The notes below the pieces were generated by a model. That model ran no database searches. It was given only the letters and a program-made list of their open reading frames with translations, and was not told the DNA's origin. From the NCBI GenBank assembly GCA_028877005.1, contig JAGWPI010000329.1, positions 1 to 11,851 on the forward strand: a stretch of 11,851 bases of DNA, written 5' to 3'. The stretch is from Bacteroidota bacterium (GTDB taxonomy: Bacteria; Bacteroidota; Bacteroidia; Chitinophagales; Chitinophagaceae). Of this stretch, positions 1 to 6,981 are shown in pieces; within the stretch, counting starts at the first letter, position 1, and the number at the start of each line of letters is the position of its first letter. The position numbers were made by a program, and so were the translations under genes.

Positions 1-218
1 TCTCAGCCTTATCTATTTGCTATTTGCCTTATGTAATTTATAGTTTGTTGTATGGTAAAGCAATTTCAGGTTGGGCATCCACCATTGTAACTATTGTGTT
101 TTTTGGCGGTTTACAATTAATGATTTTGGGTATTGTAGGCATTTATTTAGGTAAATTGTTTATGCAAAGCAAACAAAGACCTAAATATATTATTGACGAA
201 ACCAATATTCATGAATAA
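1..218 (+). CDS. GtrB/DPM1-like family 2 glycosyltransferase, C-terminal fragment
   Basis: Only the last 71 codons are in the window; the reading frame is open from base 3, so the gene starts upstream. The visible part has two hydrophobic segments, around SALSICYLPYVIYSLLYG and TIVTIVFFGGLQLMILGIVG. They are followed by IYLGKLF and a basic tail with RPKYIIDE. This pattern (small-residue loop with W-A-S, a second helix ending in LGIVGxYLGKL, then RPxYII) is the usual C-terminus of polyprenyl-phosphate hexose synthases such as GtrB, ArnC and YfdH, which move a sugar from a nucleotide donor to undecaprenyl phosphate at the inner membrane. The catalytic domain is outside the window, so the sugar cannot be inferred. 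Its stop codon overlaps the start of the next gene by 8 bases, suggesting translational coupling and a shared pathway. Confidence 0.85.
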   Translation, partial: SALSICYLPYVIYSLLYGKAISGWASTIVTIVFFGGLQLMILGIVGIYLGKLFMQSKQRPKYIIDETNIHE

Positions 219-1437
219 GATAGGCGCAGAACAAAGTATTAAATATCCATATTTTGAAAAATGTTGGAAATTATTAACCAATACCAGCTTTGCTGTTGTA
301 CTGTGGTTTGGGCTTTCACTCACCACAATTATTATTCAAATTTTAGGTAACGACCGCTTTAATAACTTTGTTATTTTTCGCTATGTATTTTTTCATGTAT
401 TACAGCAAACCAATTTGTATTTAGAATATCCGCAAACCTATGCTGATGTAAATTTATATGGCCCTTTTTTTAGTATAGTAATAGCACCATTTGCCTTATT
501 ACCCAAATCCGTAGGCGTTGTTGCTTGGATTTTATTTAATACAGGCATTTTATTTGTTGCTATTAGAAAATTACCAATTACAAAACCCGGACAAAACTTT
601 ATATTATCATTATCTTCAGTTGAAATGATGAATGCTTCTTCATGGGTACAAAGTAATGCGTTGATTGCTGCATGTATTATATTGGGATTTTGCTTTATTT
701 GGGAAGAAAAAGATAAATGGGGATTATTTTTTATTCTAATTGCCGTATTTATAAAGATTTATGGCATTGTTGGTTTTGCTTTTTTCTTTTTCAGCAAACA
801 TAAAATTCAATTTATCATTTGGAGTATTATTTGGTCGGTACTTTTCTTTATTGCCCCTATGCTTATTGCACCACCAAACTTTATAATACAAAGTTATGCC
901 GACTGGTATCATGGCTTACAGGCCAAATCGGCCAAAAATATTCGGTTAGATATTCATAATGATTATCAAGATATTTCTGCTATGGGTATTTTAAGAAGAC
1001 TTTTCAGATTCAGCTATTTGAAAGATATTTGGATATTAGTACCGGCCGCTTTATTATTTATTAGCCAATATGTAAGATTGAAGTATTATAAAGATATACG
1101 CTTTGGCCTATATATATTATGTTCAGTATTACTGTTTCCTGTAATTTTTAGTACTGGCTCGGAATCACCTACCTATATTATTGCCTTTCCCGCTGTATGC
1201 TTGTGGTATTGGCTTCAGCCTAAAACACTTAGTACACATCTGTTATTCGTATTGGCTTTTATCATTACCAGTTTTTCCTATTCAGACATTCTAACGCCTT
1301 GGTTTCGTGAAAACATTTCCCGACCATATGCAATTAAAGCTTTACCCAATGTAATTGTTTGGTGTATAATTGTTGTACAAATATGGAACCGACAATTCCT
1401 AAAAACACCCGTAACTCAAATTTTTATCAGCCAGTAA
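211..1437 (+). CDS. GT87-type (DUF2029) polytopic membrane glycosyltransferase
   Basis: A 408-residue, strongly hydrophobic protein with about nine or ten predicted membrane segments. Features that recall GT87 (PimE/DUF2029) enzymes are: an Asp (D48) in the loop after the first membrane segment; a Y-x-x-V-N-L-Y-G-P-F-F stretch near residues 78-87, followed by APFALLP (92-98); a W-V-Q-S-N-A motif near 145-150, matching the usual G-Q-x-N; and a helix ending in F-I-K-I-Y-G (180-185), like the family's K-x-Y-P. Such enzymes use polyprenyl-phosphate sugars and act on the outer face of the inner membrane. I chose the ATG at 211 because it overlaps the upstream stop as ATGAATAA; a TTG six codons earlier is possible but less likely. 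The neighbouring GtrB-like enzyme could supply its lipid-linked donor. The family call is good; the sugar and acceptor are unknown. Confidence 0.8.
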   Translation: MNKIGAEQSIKYPYFEKCWKLLTNTSFAVVLWFGLSLTTIIIQILGNDRFNNFVIFRYVFFHVLQQTNLYLEYPQTYADVNLYGPFFSIVIAPFALLPKSVGVVAWILFNTGILFVAIRKLPITKPGQNFILSLSSVEMMNASSWVQSNALIAACIILGFCFIWEEKDKWGLFFILIAVFIKIYGIVGFAFFFFSKHKIQFIIWSIIWSVLFFIAPMLIAPPNFIIQSYADWYHGLQAKSAKNIRLDIHNDYQDISAMGILRRLFRFSYLKDIWILVPAALLFISQYVRLKYYKDIRFGLYILCSVLLFPVIFSTGSESPTYIIAFPAVCLWYWLQPKTLSTHLLFVLAFIITSFSYSDILTPWFRENISRPYAIKALPNVIVWCIIVVQIWNRQFLKTPVTQIFISQ

Positions 1438-1446
1438 TTTTGCAGT

Positions 1447-2229
1447 ATGCAAGAAAATAAATTCATTTTATTAAGCTTTGATGTAGAAGAATTTGATTTA
1501 CCATTAGAATATGGGCATACAATAAATTCAGATGAACAAATGATGGTGGGTAAAAATGGCACAGATGTTATGCAAAACATATTGAAAGAGCATGCCATTC
1601 ATTGCACGTTATTTACAACAGCTAATTATGCTATGCATTTTCCAGAACAAATACATAATTTAGCTCAAACACAAGAAATTGCTTCACATACCTTTTATCA
1701 CAGTCATTTTAATCTTGAAGATATAGCACTATCTAAACAAAAATTAGAAATTATATCTGGAAAAACAATCAACGGATTTAGAATGCCAAGAATGCAGCCG
1801 GTTAATTTACAAGCATTAAAAGAGGCAGGTTATTTATATGATGCATCCATTAATCCAACATGGATACCCGGAAGATACAATAATAGACACTTACCTAGAT
1901 TGATGTATAAAGAAAAAAACTTTATTCGCATTCCAGCATCCGTTACACCCAATTTACGCATCCCATTATTTTGGTTGGCATTTAAAAATATGCCATTATC
2001 AATATTTTTACATTTTACTCTACAAACTTTACGAAAAGACGGGTACGTAAGTTTGTACTTACATCCTTGGGAATTAACCGATATTTCAAAATATAAAATA
2101 CCTAATTACACCAAAAGGCATAGTGGAAATCAATTATCAGATAAATTACATGAGTGTATTATGGCATTAAAGCAAGAGGGTAATTTTATTACTATACAAC
2201 AATTTATAGAGAAAAAACAGCCGATATAA
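1447..2229 (+). CDS. Polysaccharide deacetylase (NodB homology, CE4-like)
   Basis: A 260-residue protein without a signal peptide, so probably cytoplasmic. NodB motifs are visible in order. Motif 1 is S-F-D-V-E-E (10-15), with D12 as the likely base. Motif 2 is S-H-T-F-Y-H (80-85), whose H81 and H85 are metal ligands. Motif 3 is G-F-R-M-P (110-114). A Y-D pair at 131-132 follows AGYLYDAS, and L-H-P-W-E (205-209) supplies H206. Motif 1 has D-x-E instead of the usual D-D, a variant I associate with the PuuE-like and exosortase-linked deacetylases. The family removes N-acyl groups from amino sugars. The gene starts 9 bases after the GT87 gene, so all three are probably one operon. Its stop codon lies in the loop of a hairpin that appears to terminate the opposing gene. 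The exact substrate is not readable from sequence. Confidence 0.88.
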   Translation: MQENKFILLSFDVEEFDLPLEYGHTINSDEQMMVGKNGTDVMQNILKEHAIHCTLFTTANYAMHFPEQIHNLAQTQEIASHTFYHSHFNLEDIALSKQKLEIISGKTINGFRMPRMQPVNLQALKEAGYLYDASINPTWIPGRYNNRHLPRLMYKEKNFIRIPASVTPNLRIPLFWLAFKNMPLSIFLHFTLQTLRKDGYVSLYLHPWELTDISKYKIPNYTKRHSGNQLSDKLHECIMALKQEGNFITIQQFIEKKQPI

Positions 2230-2240
2230 AGTATCGGCTG
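2212..2240 (-). terminator. Intrinsic terminator of the PepSY-like gene, embedded in the deacetylase 3' end
   Basis: A perfect 9-bp stem, CAGCCGATA (2218-2226) with TATCGGCTG (2232-2240), encloses a 5-base loop. On the minus strand the hairpin is followed by six T residues (plus-strand A run at 2212-2217), as expected for an intrinsic terminator about 20 bases after the minus-strand stop at 2262. On the plus strand no T tract follows, so it should not work efficiently for the deacetylase transcript. The A run and left arm encode the last residues of the deacetylase, and its TAA is in the loop. Confidence 0.85.
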
Positions 2241-2261
2241 GAATTAGAAAACTAGAAAACT

Positions 2262-2711
2262 TTATAAAGACAATCTTTTAAACTCACTTACATTTCCGTT
2301 GGGCGAAATTTCCAAAACGATATTTTCTTTATCTGTTAATAATGAAACATAATAATTAGTTTCACCATTTGGCACTTGCATTTCAATACAATCTACTAAC
2401 TGATAAGGAGGATATGGATATTTTAACCCAATAGCCATAATTGCACGTTGGGGTAACTTATCGAACTGAATTTTAGTGGTTACTGCAGTTAATTCACCAT
2501 AGTTATCATAAAAAGCATTCATTTCTTTACCATTTAATGTAAAACTGGCCTTAACAAACTGATTGGTAACTTTCCAATCAACATGCTCTGCTTTTAAAAA
2601 CTTAGCAGTAAAATGGTTTAGTACAGTAAAACTTACATTAGAAGCAGGGTCGATGGCAGCAGTAGCTGTTATGGATACTGTTATGAGTGCCAGAAAGAGA
2701 ATTTTTTTCAT
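2262..2711 (-). CDS. Secreted PepSY-like (DUF2874-type) protein
   Basis: A 149-residue protein with a clear Sec signal peptide: KK at the N-terminus, a hydrophobic core to about residue 16, and probable cleavage after A-T-A-A (residue 19). The mature part has the spacing of Bacteroidota PepSY-like/BLIP-like periplasmic proteins: F-x-A-K-F near 34-38, V-D-W-K-V (44-48), an A-S-F-T-L-N-G-K strand (55-62), A-F-Y-D-N-Y-G-E-L (66-74), L-P (86-87), then Y-Y-V-S-L-L (120-125) and a final strand ending in G-N-V-S-E-F. Members are small secreted proteins without a settled role. It is a single-gene unit with its own promoter (about 2759-2789) and terminator (2212-2240), so it is not obviously tied to the glycan genes on either side. 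The fold assignment is from pattern recognition only. Confidence 0.75.
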   Translation of the reverse strand: MKKILFLALITVSITATAAIDPASNVSFTVLNHFTAKFLKAEHVDWKVTNQFVKASFTLNGKEMNAFYDNYGELTAVTTKIQFDKLPQRAIMAIGLKYPYPPYQLVDCIEMQVPNGETNYYVSLLTDKENIVLEISPNGNVSEFKRLSL

Positions 2712-3071
2712 TGTAATACAATTTTAAAATTTTAAAAAAATATTTTTATTTGATGAGGCAAACCTACGCAGCCTCTAAATTGAAACGAAGTTGTTTGTGA
2801 TTGGTTACAGAAAATAGTAACTGTTTTGTATGAACGGTAGCATTTAAAAAGTATGCAAACGAAAAAAAAACCTCAAAATTCACTATTCATCGGTATTACA
2901 GCACAACACAAATAGTGTAAAGAATAAAGTTTTAACTGGGATGAAAGTGTAAAAAAAATGATAAGGCATTGGATGAATGGTGGCGAAAAATGCTTAAAAA
3001 ATATTCGTCATACTAAATATGTAGATTGTTTAAAGAGTATTAACAAAAAAATAAAGTGGAAGAATAAAAAG
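2712..3071. other. 360-base intergenic spacer
   Basis: This spacer lies between two minus-strand genes and is longer than the window's other gaps. It holds the PepSY-gene promoter at its left end. Further right is a 7-bp inverted repeat, CACTATT (2881-2887) and AATAGTG (2911-2917), with a 23-base loop. An 8-base direct repeat AGTGTAAA occurs at 2914-2921 and 2946-2953. No convincing gene is present: the plus-strand frame from 2958 runs antisense into the conserved oxidoreductase and ends in low-complexity sequence. I see no strong terminator for the oxidoreductase here, only a weak A5/T run around 3066-3080 at its stop. Confidence 0.6.
2759..2789 (-). promoter_or_regulatory. Bacteroidota-type promoter for the PepSY-like gene
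   Basis: On the minus strand, TAGGTTTG (2759-2766) matches the TAnnTTTG -7 element exactly. A TTCG at 2786-2789 lies 19 bases upstream in the -33 position, one base off TTTG. A start site around 2752 would leave an A/T-rich leader of about 40 bases and no Shine-Dalgarno sequence before the ATG at 2711. Confidence 0.6.
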
Positions 3072-4673
3072 CTATTTTTTATTGGTTTCATGGTAATCCT
3101 CCTCCGTATTAATAGCCCAAATATTTTCTTTTGTAGTAATACCATCAATAATGTTTTGAACAGCAGTAATAGCAGTTAACATAGAGTGGTCTTGGTTATT
3201 GTATTTGTGCATACCATTTCTACCAATTAGAAATAAGTTACAGAATGTATCAGTAAATTGGCGAATAGTATTGAATTGATGATATGTGCCAAAATATGCC
3301 GGATATGTTTTTGGCATACGGATAATAGTAGCATCTATTACATCCTTTCTATCAATAATATCAATTTTGTGCAATTCCTCAATAGCAAATTGAATAAAAT
3401 CGGCATCTGACATTTGCCAAAGATCATCTCCCTCATTGCAAAAATATTCTAATCCTATCCATACTTTTGATGAATCGGCCACCATGTATGGCGACCAATT
3501 ATTAAAAATTTGTAACCGGCCAATTTTTACATCCCGCTCTTGAATGTATATCCAGTTATCGGGCACCAACCGGTGAAGTGTAGGAATAGTGGTTTCATTT
3601 TTAATTTTTAATTCATTTAACAATAAACCCACTGTAATAAAATCACGATATTGTAATCCATTGCTAACCATTCGAACTTCGTTAGGTACTATATTACCCA
3701 TTGCTACAATTAGCTCTTGTACAGGCATGGTAGAAAAAAAATAATCGCCTGTAATGGTATGAACAGCATTCGTTTCTGTATGAATATAAGTAAGTGATTG
3801 TACCTGCTGATGTTGGATTTGAATACTTTTTACATCTGCATTTTTAATAATTATGCCTCCCTTTTCCTGAACTAATTCAGCCACTGTTTCCCACATTTGG
3901 CCCGGACCTAATTTAGGATACATAAATTGTTCAATTAAGCTGGTGGTTACCCCTTTTTGTGCAATAGAATCATTTTTTTTAAAGATAGATTTTATTGCAT
4001 GTATAACGGCTTTTGAAATAGATAATTCTTTAATGCGTTGTGCTCCCCATTCTGCATCAATAGTTTTACAAGATACACCCCATACTTTTTCAGTATAATC
4101 TTTAAAAAATGTTTCATATAATTCTTGACCAAATCGGTTAATAAAAAAATCCTCTAATGAATTAATTTGCTTTAAAGGAAAAAGCCTAATTTTTATATAA
4201 CTATAACTAATTTTTGCAATGCGAACAATCCCCAATTTAGATAATGTTGCAGCATTTAGGGTAATAGGATAATCAAAAAATTTTCGTAAATAAAAAATAC
4301 GAGATAATCTTTTTCTAATCAGCATAACTTTATCTGAACTGTCAGGATTAGGTCCATGAGCATTAAGGGTAACTGTAGTTTTTTTATGATGATAAAATAT
4401 ATCTTGTTGCAATACATGATTAGATGCAGCACCCTGCAGAGGCAAAATGTTTTGCCACCATTGCATCACCACATCAGATTTAGAAAAAAATCGATGACCA
4501 CCAATATCAATTCTATTGCCTTTATACTCCACCGTTTTAGAAATACCACCTAAACTATCCGACTTTTCTAAAATAATTGGTTGTATATCTGTTTTAGTTA
4601 CTAATTCATAAGCAGCAGTTAAGCCGGCCGGACCTGCCCCAATTATAATAGCTTTTTTTCTCTGGTTATCCAT
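3072..4673 (-). CDS. FAD-dependent oxidoreductase, UDP-galactopyranose mutase/HemY-like
   Basis: A 533-residue cytoplasmic flavoprotein. The N-terminal dinucleotide-binding fold is clear: [10 protein letters not shown] (9-18) gives the GxGxxG, and L-E-K (35-37) supplies the acidic residue that binds the FAD ribose. G-G-I-S-K-T (42-47) and I-D-I-G-G-H-R-F-F (55-63) follow. The C-terminal FAD-binding motif is I-G-R-N-G (483-487) with Y-N-N-Q-D-H-S-M (491-498). This combination marks the amine-oxidase-fold family usually annotated as NAD(P)/FAD-dependent oxidoreductase or protoporphyrinogen-oxidase-like, common in bacterial polysaccharide clusters. It is longer than classical Glf (about 370-400 residues), so ring contraction should not be assumed. 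The last residues after about 510 are a charged tail. The neighbouring glycan genes suggest action on a nucleotide- or lipid-linked sugar, but that is inference. Confidence 0.82.
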   Translation of the reverse strand: MDNQRKKAIIIGAGPAGLTAAYELVTKTDIQPIILEKSDSLGGISKTVEYKGNRIDIGGHRFFSKSDVVMQWWQNILPLQGAASNHVLQQDIFYHHKKTTVTLNAHGPNPDSSDKVMLIRKRLSRIFYLRKFFDYPITLNAATLSKLGIVRIAKISYSYIKIRLFPLKQINSLEDFFINRFGQELYETFFKDYTEKVWGVSCKTIDAEWGAQRIKELSISKAVIHAIKSIFKKNDSIAQKGVTTSLIEQFMYPKLGPGQMWETVAELVQEKGGIIIKNADVKSIQIQHQQVQSLTYIHTETNAVHTITGDYFFSTMPVQELIVAMGNIVPNEVRMVSNGLQYRDFITVGLLLNELKIKNETTIPTLHRLVPDNWIYIQERDVKIGRLQIFNNWSPYMVADSSKVWIGLEYFCNEGDDLWQMSDADFIQFAIEELHKIDIIDRKDVIDATIIRMPKTYPAYFGTYHQFNTIRQFTDTFCNLFLIGRNGMHKYNNQDHSMLTAITAVQNIIDGITTKENIWAINTEEDYHETNKK

Positions 4674-4830
4674 AAAATAATGTGAAGCTTTTAAAAGTAT
4701 TTTTTCAAAAATTAGAAATAATTACTAAAAAATGACTGGCAATAGCATAATTAATAAAAAAATGACATAGCGGTAGGAAATTTTTTAAATTCTTAAAAAT
4801 ATATTATAATTGCTATGTAAAAAGATTTGC
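4674..4830. promoter_or_regulatory. Divergent intergenic region with a paired direct repeat
   Basis: This A/T-rich region separates the divergent oxidoreductase and thioredoxin-like genes and must hold both promoters. A near-identical element, TAAAAAATGAC (4726-4736) and TAAAAAAATGAC (4755-4766), recurs with its ATGAC cores exactly 30 bases apart, about three helical turns. A 10-base palindrome, CTTTTAAAAG, is at 4688-4697. No good -7/-33 pair is visible in either direction. AAGATTTG at 4822-4829, one base before the start codon, is the closest plus-strand -7 match. Confidence 0.4.
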
Positions 4831-6210
4831 ATGAAAAAAATTGACCTAATTTTTGCTGTATTATTAGTTTGTATTTGTTACAAAACAAAAGCACAAAACA
4901 TAAGCAGTTTTGAAATGGCATTATCCAAAGCACAAACAACCCAAAAACCAATATGGATTTTTGTGCAATCAAAAGACTGCAACATGTGTAATGAAGTTGG
5001 ATTAGCAGGCTTAATGAAAGATACTGAAATGAAAAACATGTTAGAAGAAAAGTATGTATATTATGTGAGCAAAGGTGTTCCTGATGCATTACAGACACAT
5101 ACTGAAGCATTTTATTTTCCAAAAAAATTTTTTGGAATGATTATTTTAAATGATGCCGGCCACATTACCAATGTTGAAAATGGCACTAAAAGTGAAAAGG
5201 GGTATTACGCTCTTATTGCAAAAAACTTGTTGGATAAACCAATCAGTGAACAAAATAAATTAGCAAACTTGCTTTTAGACTATCAAAACAACAAGCAATT
5301 TAAACAAGCATACGCTTTATTACAAGGCATCTTGCAATTATCTATAGAACCAACTACTGACTTATTAACAAATATAATTACCCTTGCCCCGGAAGATTCT
5401 GCCAAATCCTTTACCTTCTTACAATTCATAGCAAAGGCAGCGCCAAAATTTCAATCGCCGGCTTCAGAATACATGTATAAAGATATTACCTTTTTTAATA
5501 AAATATGGTATCAACTTCCGCTGCAAAACAGAATTGCCATTAATGGCCGCATCATCAACAAATCTATAGAGGAAGCTATTTCTGATACTAATACTGCCTA
5601 TGCCATTCAAGTTGCACAATTTGCTAGGGAAACTTTTGCACCGCAACGAGAAGCAGGTGAGAAAAAATTCGATGAGTTATTAATACAATATTATTTTGGT
5701 ATTGGTGATTCAACTGAATTTTTAAAAAGAGCCGACAGGTATTATAACCATTACTACACCAATGCAACAATAGATTCTCTGCACAAATTAGATTCCATTT
5801 ATACCGCAAATCAACAAAATAAGTTACTGGAAAATATTAAAAATCAATTAACTAAAGAGCAGCAACAAAAAGGAAATTTTTTTATAAAAAGAAAATTTGT
5901 TCTATCACCCCTATCAACGCAAATAGCCAATGAATTAAACAATGGTGCTTGGCAGGTTTATAAAATAACCAATAATGCCTTTTACTTACATAAAGCATTG
6001 AAATGGTGCGAACAATCTATAAAAGCGGCATTAACGCCAGAAAATGCTGACACCTATGCCCACATTTTATACCAACTTGGCCAAAAAGAAGCAGCTATTA
6101 CATGGGAAAAAACGGCCATAGAAGAAGCAAAGAAGATACATATTGAATCGCTACGTTTTGAAAACACCTTATACAAAATAGAAAAGAATGAGGCACTAAT
6201 AAAAGAATAA
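4831..6210 (+). CDS. Secreted thioredoxin-like protein with C-terminal TPR-like helices
   Basis: A 459-residue protein when started at the ATG at 4831; the TTG seven codons earlier would spoil the signal peptide. A Sec signal is clear (M-K-K start, hydrophobic core, K-A-Q at 20-22 before the likely cleavage). Residues about 25-125 look like a thioredoxin-fold domain: K-P-I-W-I-F-V strand (39-45), a C-N-M-C redox motif (50-53) at the start of a helix, then a F-F-G-M-I-I-L strand and N-D-A-G turn (100-110). I see no proline directly before that strand, where thioredoxins have the cis-Pro. The rest is helical; residues about 385-445 look like TPR repeats (A-L-K-W-C-E-Q-S, then A-H-I-L-Y-Q-L-G and A-A-I-T-W-E-K). 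Probable location is the periplasm, with a role in disulfide or stress handling. The partner is unknown. Confidence 0.75.
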   Translation: MKKIDLIFAVLLVCICYKTKAQNISSFEMALSKAQTTQKPIWIFVQSKDCNMCNEVGLAGLMKDTEMKNMLEEKYVYYVSKGVPDALQTHTEAFYFPKKFFGMIILNDAGHITNVENGTKSEKGYYALIAKNLLDKPISEQNKLANLLLDYQNNKQFKQAYALLQGILQLSIEPTTDLLTNIITLAPEDSAKSFTFLQFIAKAAPKFQSPASEYMYKDITFFNKIWYQLPLQNRIAINGRIINKSIEEAISDTNTAYAIQVAQFARETFAPQREAGEKKFDELLIQYYFGIGDSTEFLKRADRYYNHYYTNATIDSLHKLDSIYTANQQNKLLENIKNQLTKEQQQKGNFFIKRKFVLSPLSTQIANELNNGAWQVYKITNNAFYLHKALKWCEQSIKAALTPENADTYAHILYQLGQKEAAITWEKTAIEEAKKIHIESLRFENTLYKIEKNEALIKE

Positions 6211-6258
6211 TACCATATTGAGTACCAAAAACAACTATTTAATTGTAACTTTAACCAA

Positions 6259-6855
6259 ATGAATTATTTGTCACATGCATACTTATCTTTCGGACATCCG
6301 GATATTTTGGCAGGTAATATGATGAGTGATTTTATAAAAGGAAATAAAAAATATGCACTACCCAAAAACATACAGAATGGTATTACCTTACACCGTTTGA
6401 TTGATCAATATACCGATGAGCATCCGGCTACTTTAGCAGCAAAACAGTTATTTAAACCTAAAGTAGGATTATATGCAGGTGCTTTTATGGATGTAGTTTA
6501 TGATTATTTTTTAGCCAATGATCTGCAAGTATTCCCAGGTTTACATCAATTGAAACAGTTTAGTGAAACAGTTTATACTACTTTACAAGTTTATACTCCG
6601 GTATTTCCGCAAACATTTACCCCTGCATTTCAACATATGCAACAAAACAACTGGTTATTGCAGTATAGGAGCAAAGAGGGTATTAAAAGAACATTTAACG
6701 GCTTGGTGCACAGAGCACAATTTTTGCAAGCACCCATTGAGTTATTACCTATATTAGAAAAGCATAGAGCTGATTTTTTAGATGCTTATCAACATTTTTT
6801 CCCTGATGTAGTACAATTTTCATCTAAACAATTAGCTATACTATTAAATGATTAA
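6259..6855 (+). CDS. acpH: Acyl-carrier-protein phosphodiesterase (AcpH-like, DUF479)
   Basis: A 198-residue protein, close to the length of E. coli AcpH. The family pattern is strong from the first residue: N-Y-L-S-H-A-Y-L-S (2-10), A-G-N-M-M-S-D-F-I-K-G (18-28), G-I-T-L-H-R-L-I-D (41-49), T-D-E-H-P (52-56) and G-A-F-M-D-V-V-Y-D-Y-F-L-A (74-86). The conserved His and Asp residues (H6, D24, H45, D49, D53, H55, D78, D82) fit the metal-dependent HD-like active site. AcpH removes the 4'-phosphopantetheine arm from holo-ACP in the cytoplasm, giving apo-ACP. It starts 48 bases after the thioredoxin-like gene and could be read through from it. TAACTTTA at 6246-6253, five bases before the ATG, is a weak -7-like sequence. 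The N-terminus is fixed by the conserved MNYLSHA. Confidence 0.9.
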   Translation: MNYLSHAYLSFGHPDILAGNMMSDFIKGNKKYALPKNIQNGITLHRLIDQYTDEHPATLAAKQLFKPKVGLYAGAFMDVVYDYFLANDLQVFPGLHQLKQFSETVYTTLQVYTPVFPQTFTPAFQHMQQNNWLLQYRSKEGIKRTFNGLVHRAQFLQAPIELLPILEKHRADFLDAYQHFFPDVVQFSSKQLAILLND

Positions 6856-6903
6856 TACCATTTTTTGTTTCATTTTTTTACTTTCGCAATTAGTTGATGG
6901 CAT

Positions 6904-6924
6904 CATCTTTGTTTTATGAACAAA
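6904..6924 (+). promoter_or_regulatory. Candidate -7 element with overlapping inverted repeat, before the DUF2911 gene
   Basis: CATCTTTG (6904-6911) fits TAnnTTTG except at the first base, 70 bases before the start codon. The same ten bases, CATCTTTGTT, recur at 7636-7645 before the next gene. A perfect 6-bp inverted repeat, TTTGTT (6908-6913) and AACAAA (6919-6924), overlaps it with a 5-base gap and could be a small hairpin or an operator. I see no good -33 element 19-21 bases upstream. Confidence 0.4.
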
Positions 6925-6981
6925 AGCTACACCTTTACGTTATAAATTTTTCTATTCAACCACAAATAAAAACAAAATAAC

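Noticed and set aside
193..210. TTG start six codons upstream for the GT87 gene
   Set aside because: The ATG at 211 overlaps the upstream stop in a typical coupled arrangement; the extra residues add nothing recognisable.
2245..2260. Tandem TAGAAAAC repeat
   Set aside because: Two copies of 8 bases in AT-rich sequence next to a stop codon; no function is suggested.
2853..2915. A 20-codon plus-strand frame beginning M-Q-T-K-K-K
   Set aside because: Too short to distinguish from chance in AT-rich DNA; no supporting signals.
2958..3179. Plus-strand 73-codon open frame in and beyond the 2712-3071 spacer
   Set aside because: Its second half is antisense to the conserved oxidoreductase 3' end, it ends in low-complexity Asn/Ser, and it has no promoter or recognisable motif.
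4810..4830. TTG start seven codons upstream for the thioredoxin-like protein
   Set aside because: It would place extra residues before a textbook M-K-K signal peptide start at 4831.
4793..5122. Minus-strand 109-codon frame over the thioredoxin-like gene
   Set aside because: Antisense shadow with Cys/Leu-rich composition, no motif, overlapping the signal peptide and redox motif of the real gene.
6846..6866. Possible terminator after acpH (AAATG/CATTT with T run)
   Set aside because: Only a 5-bp AT-rich stem with an 8-base loop; too weak to call, although a T run follows.
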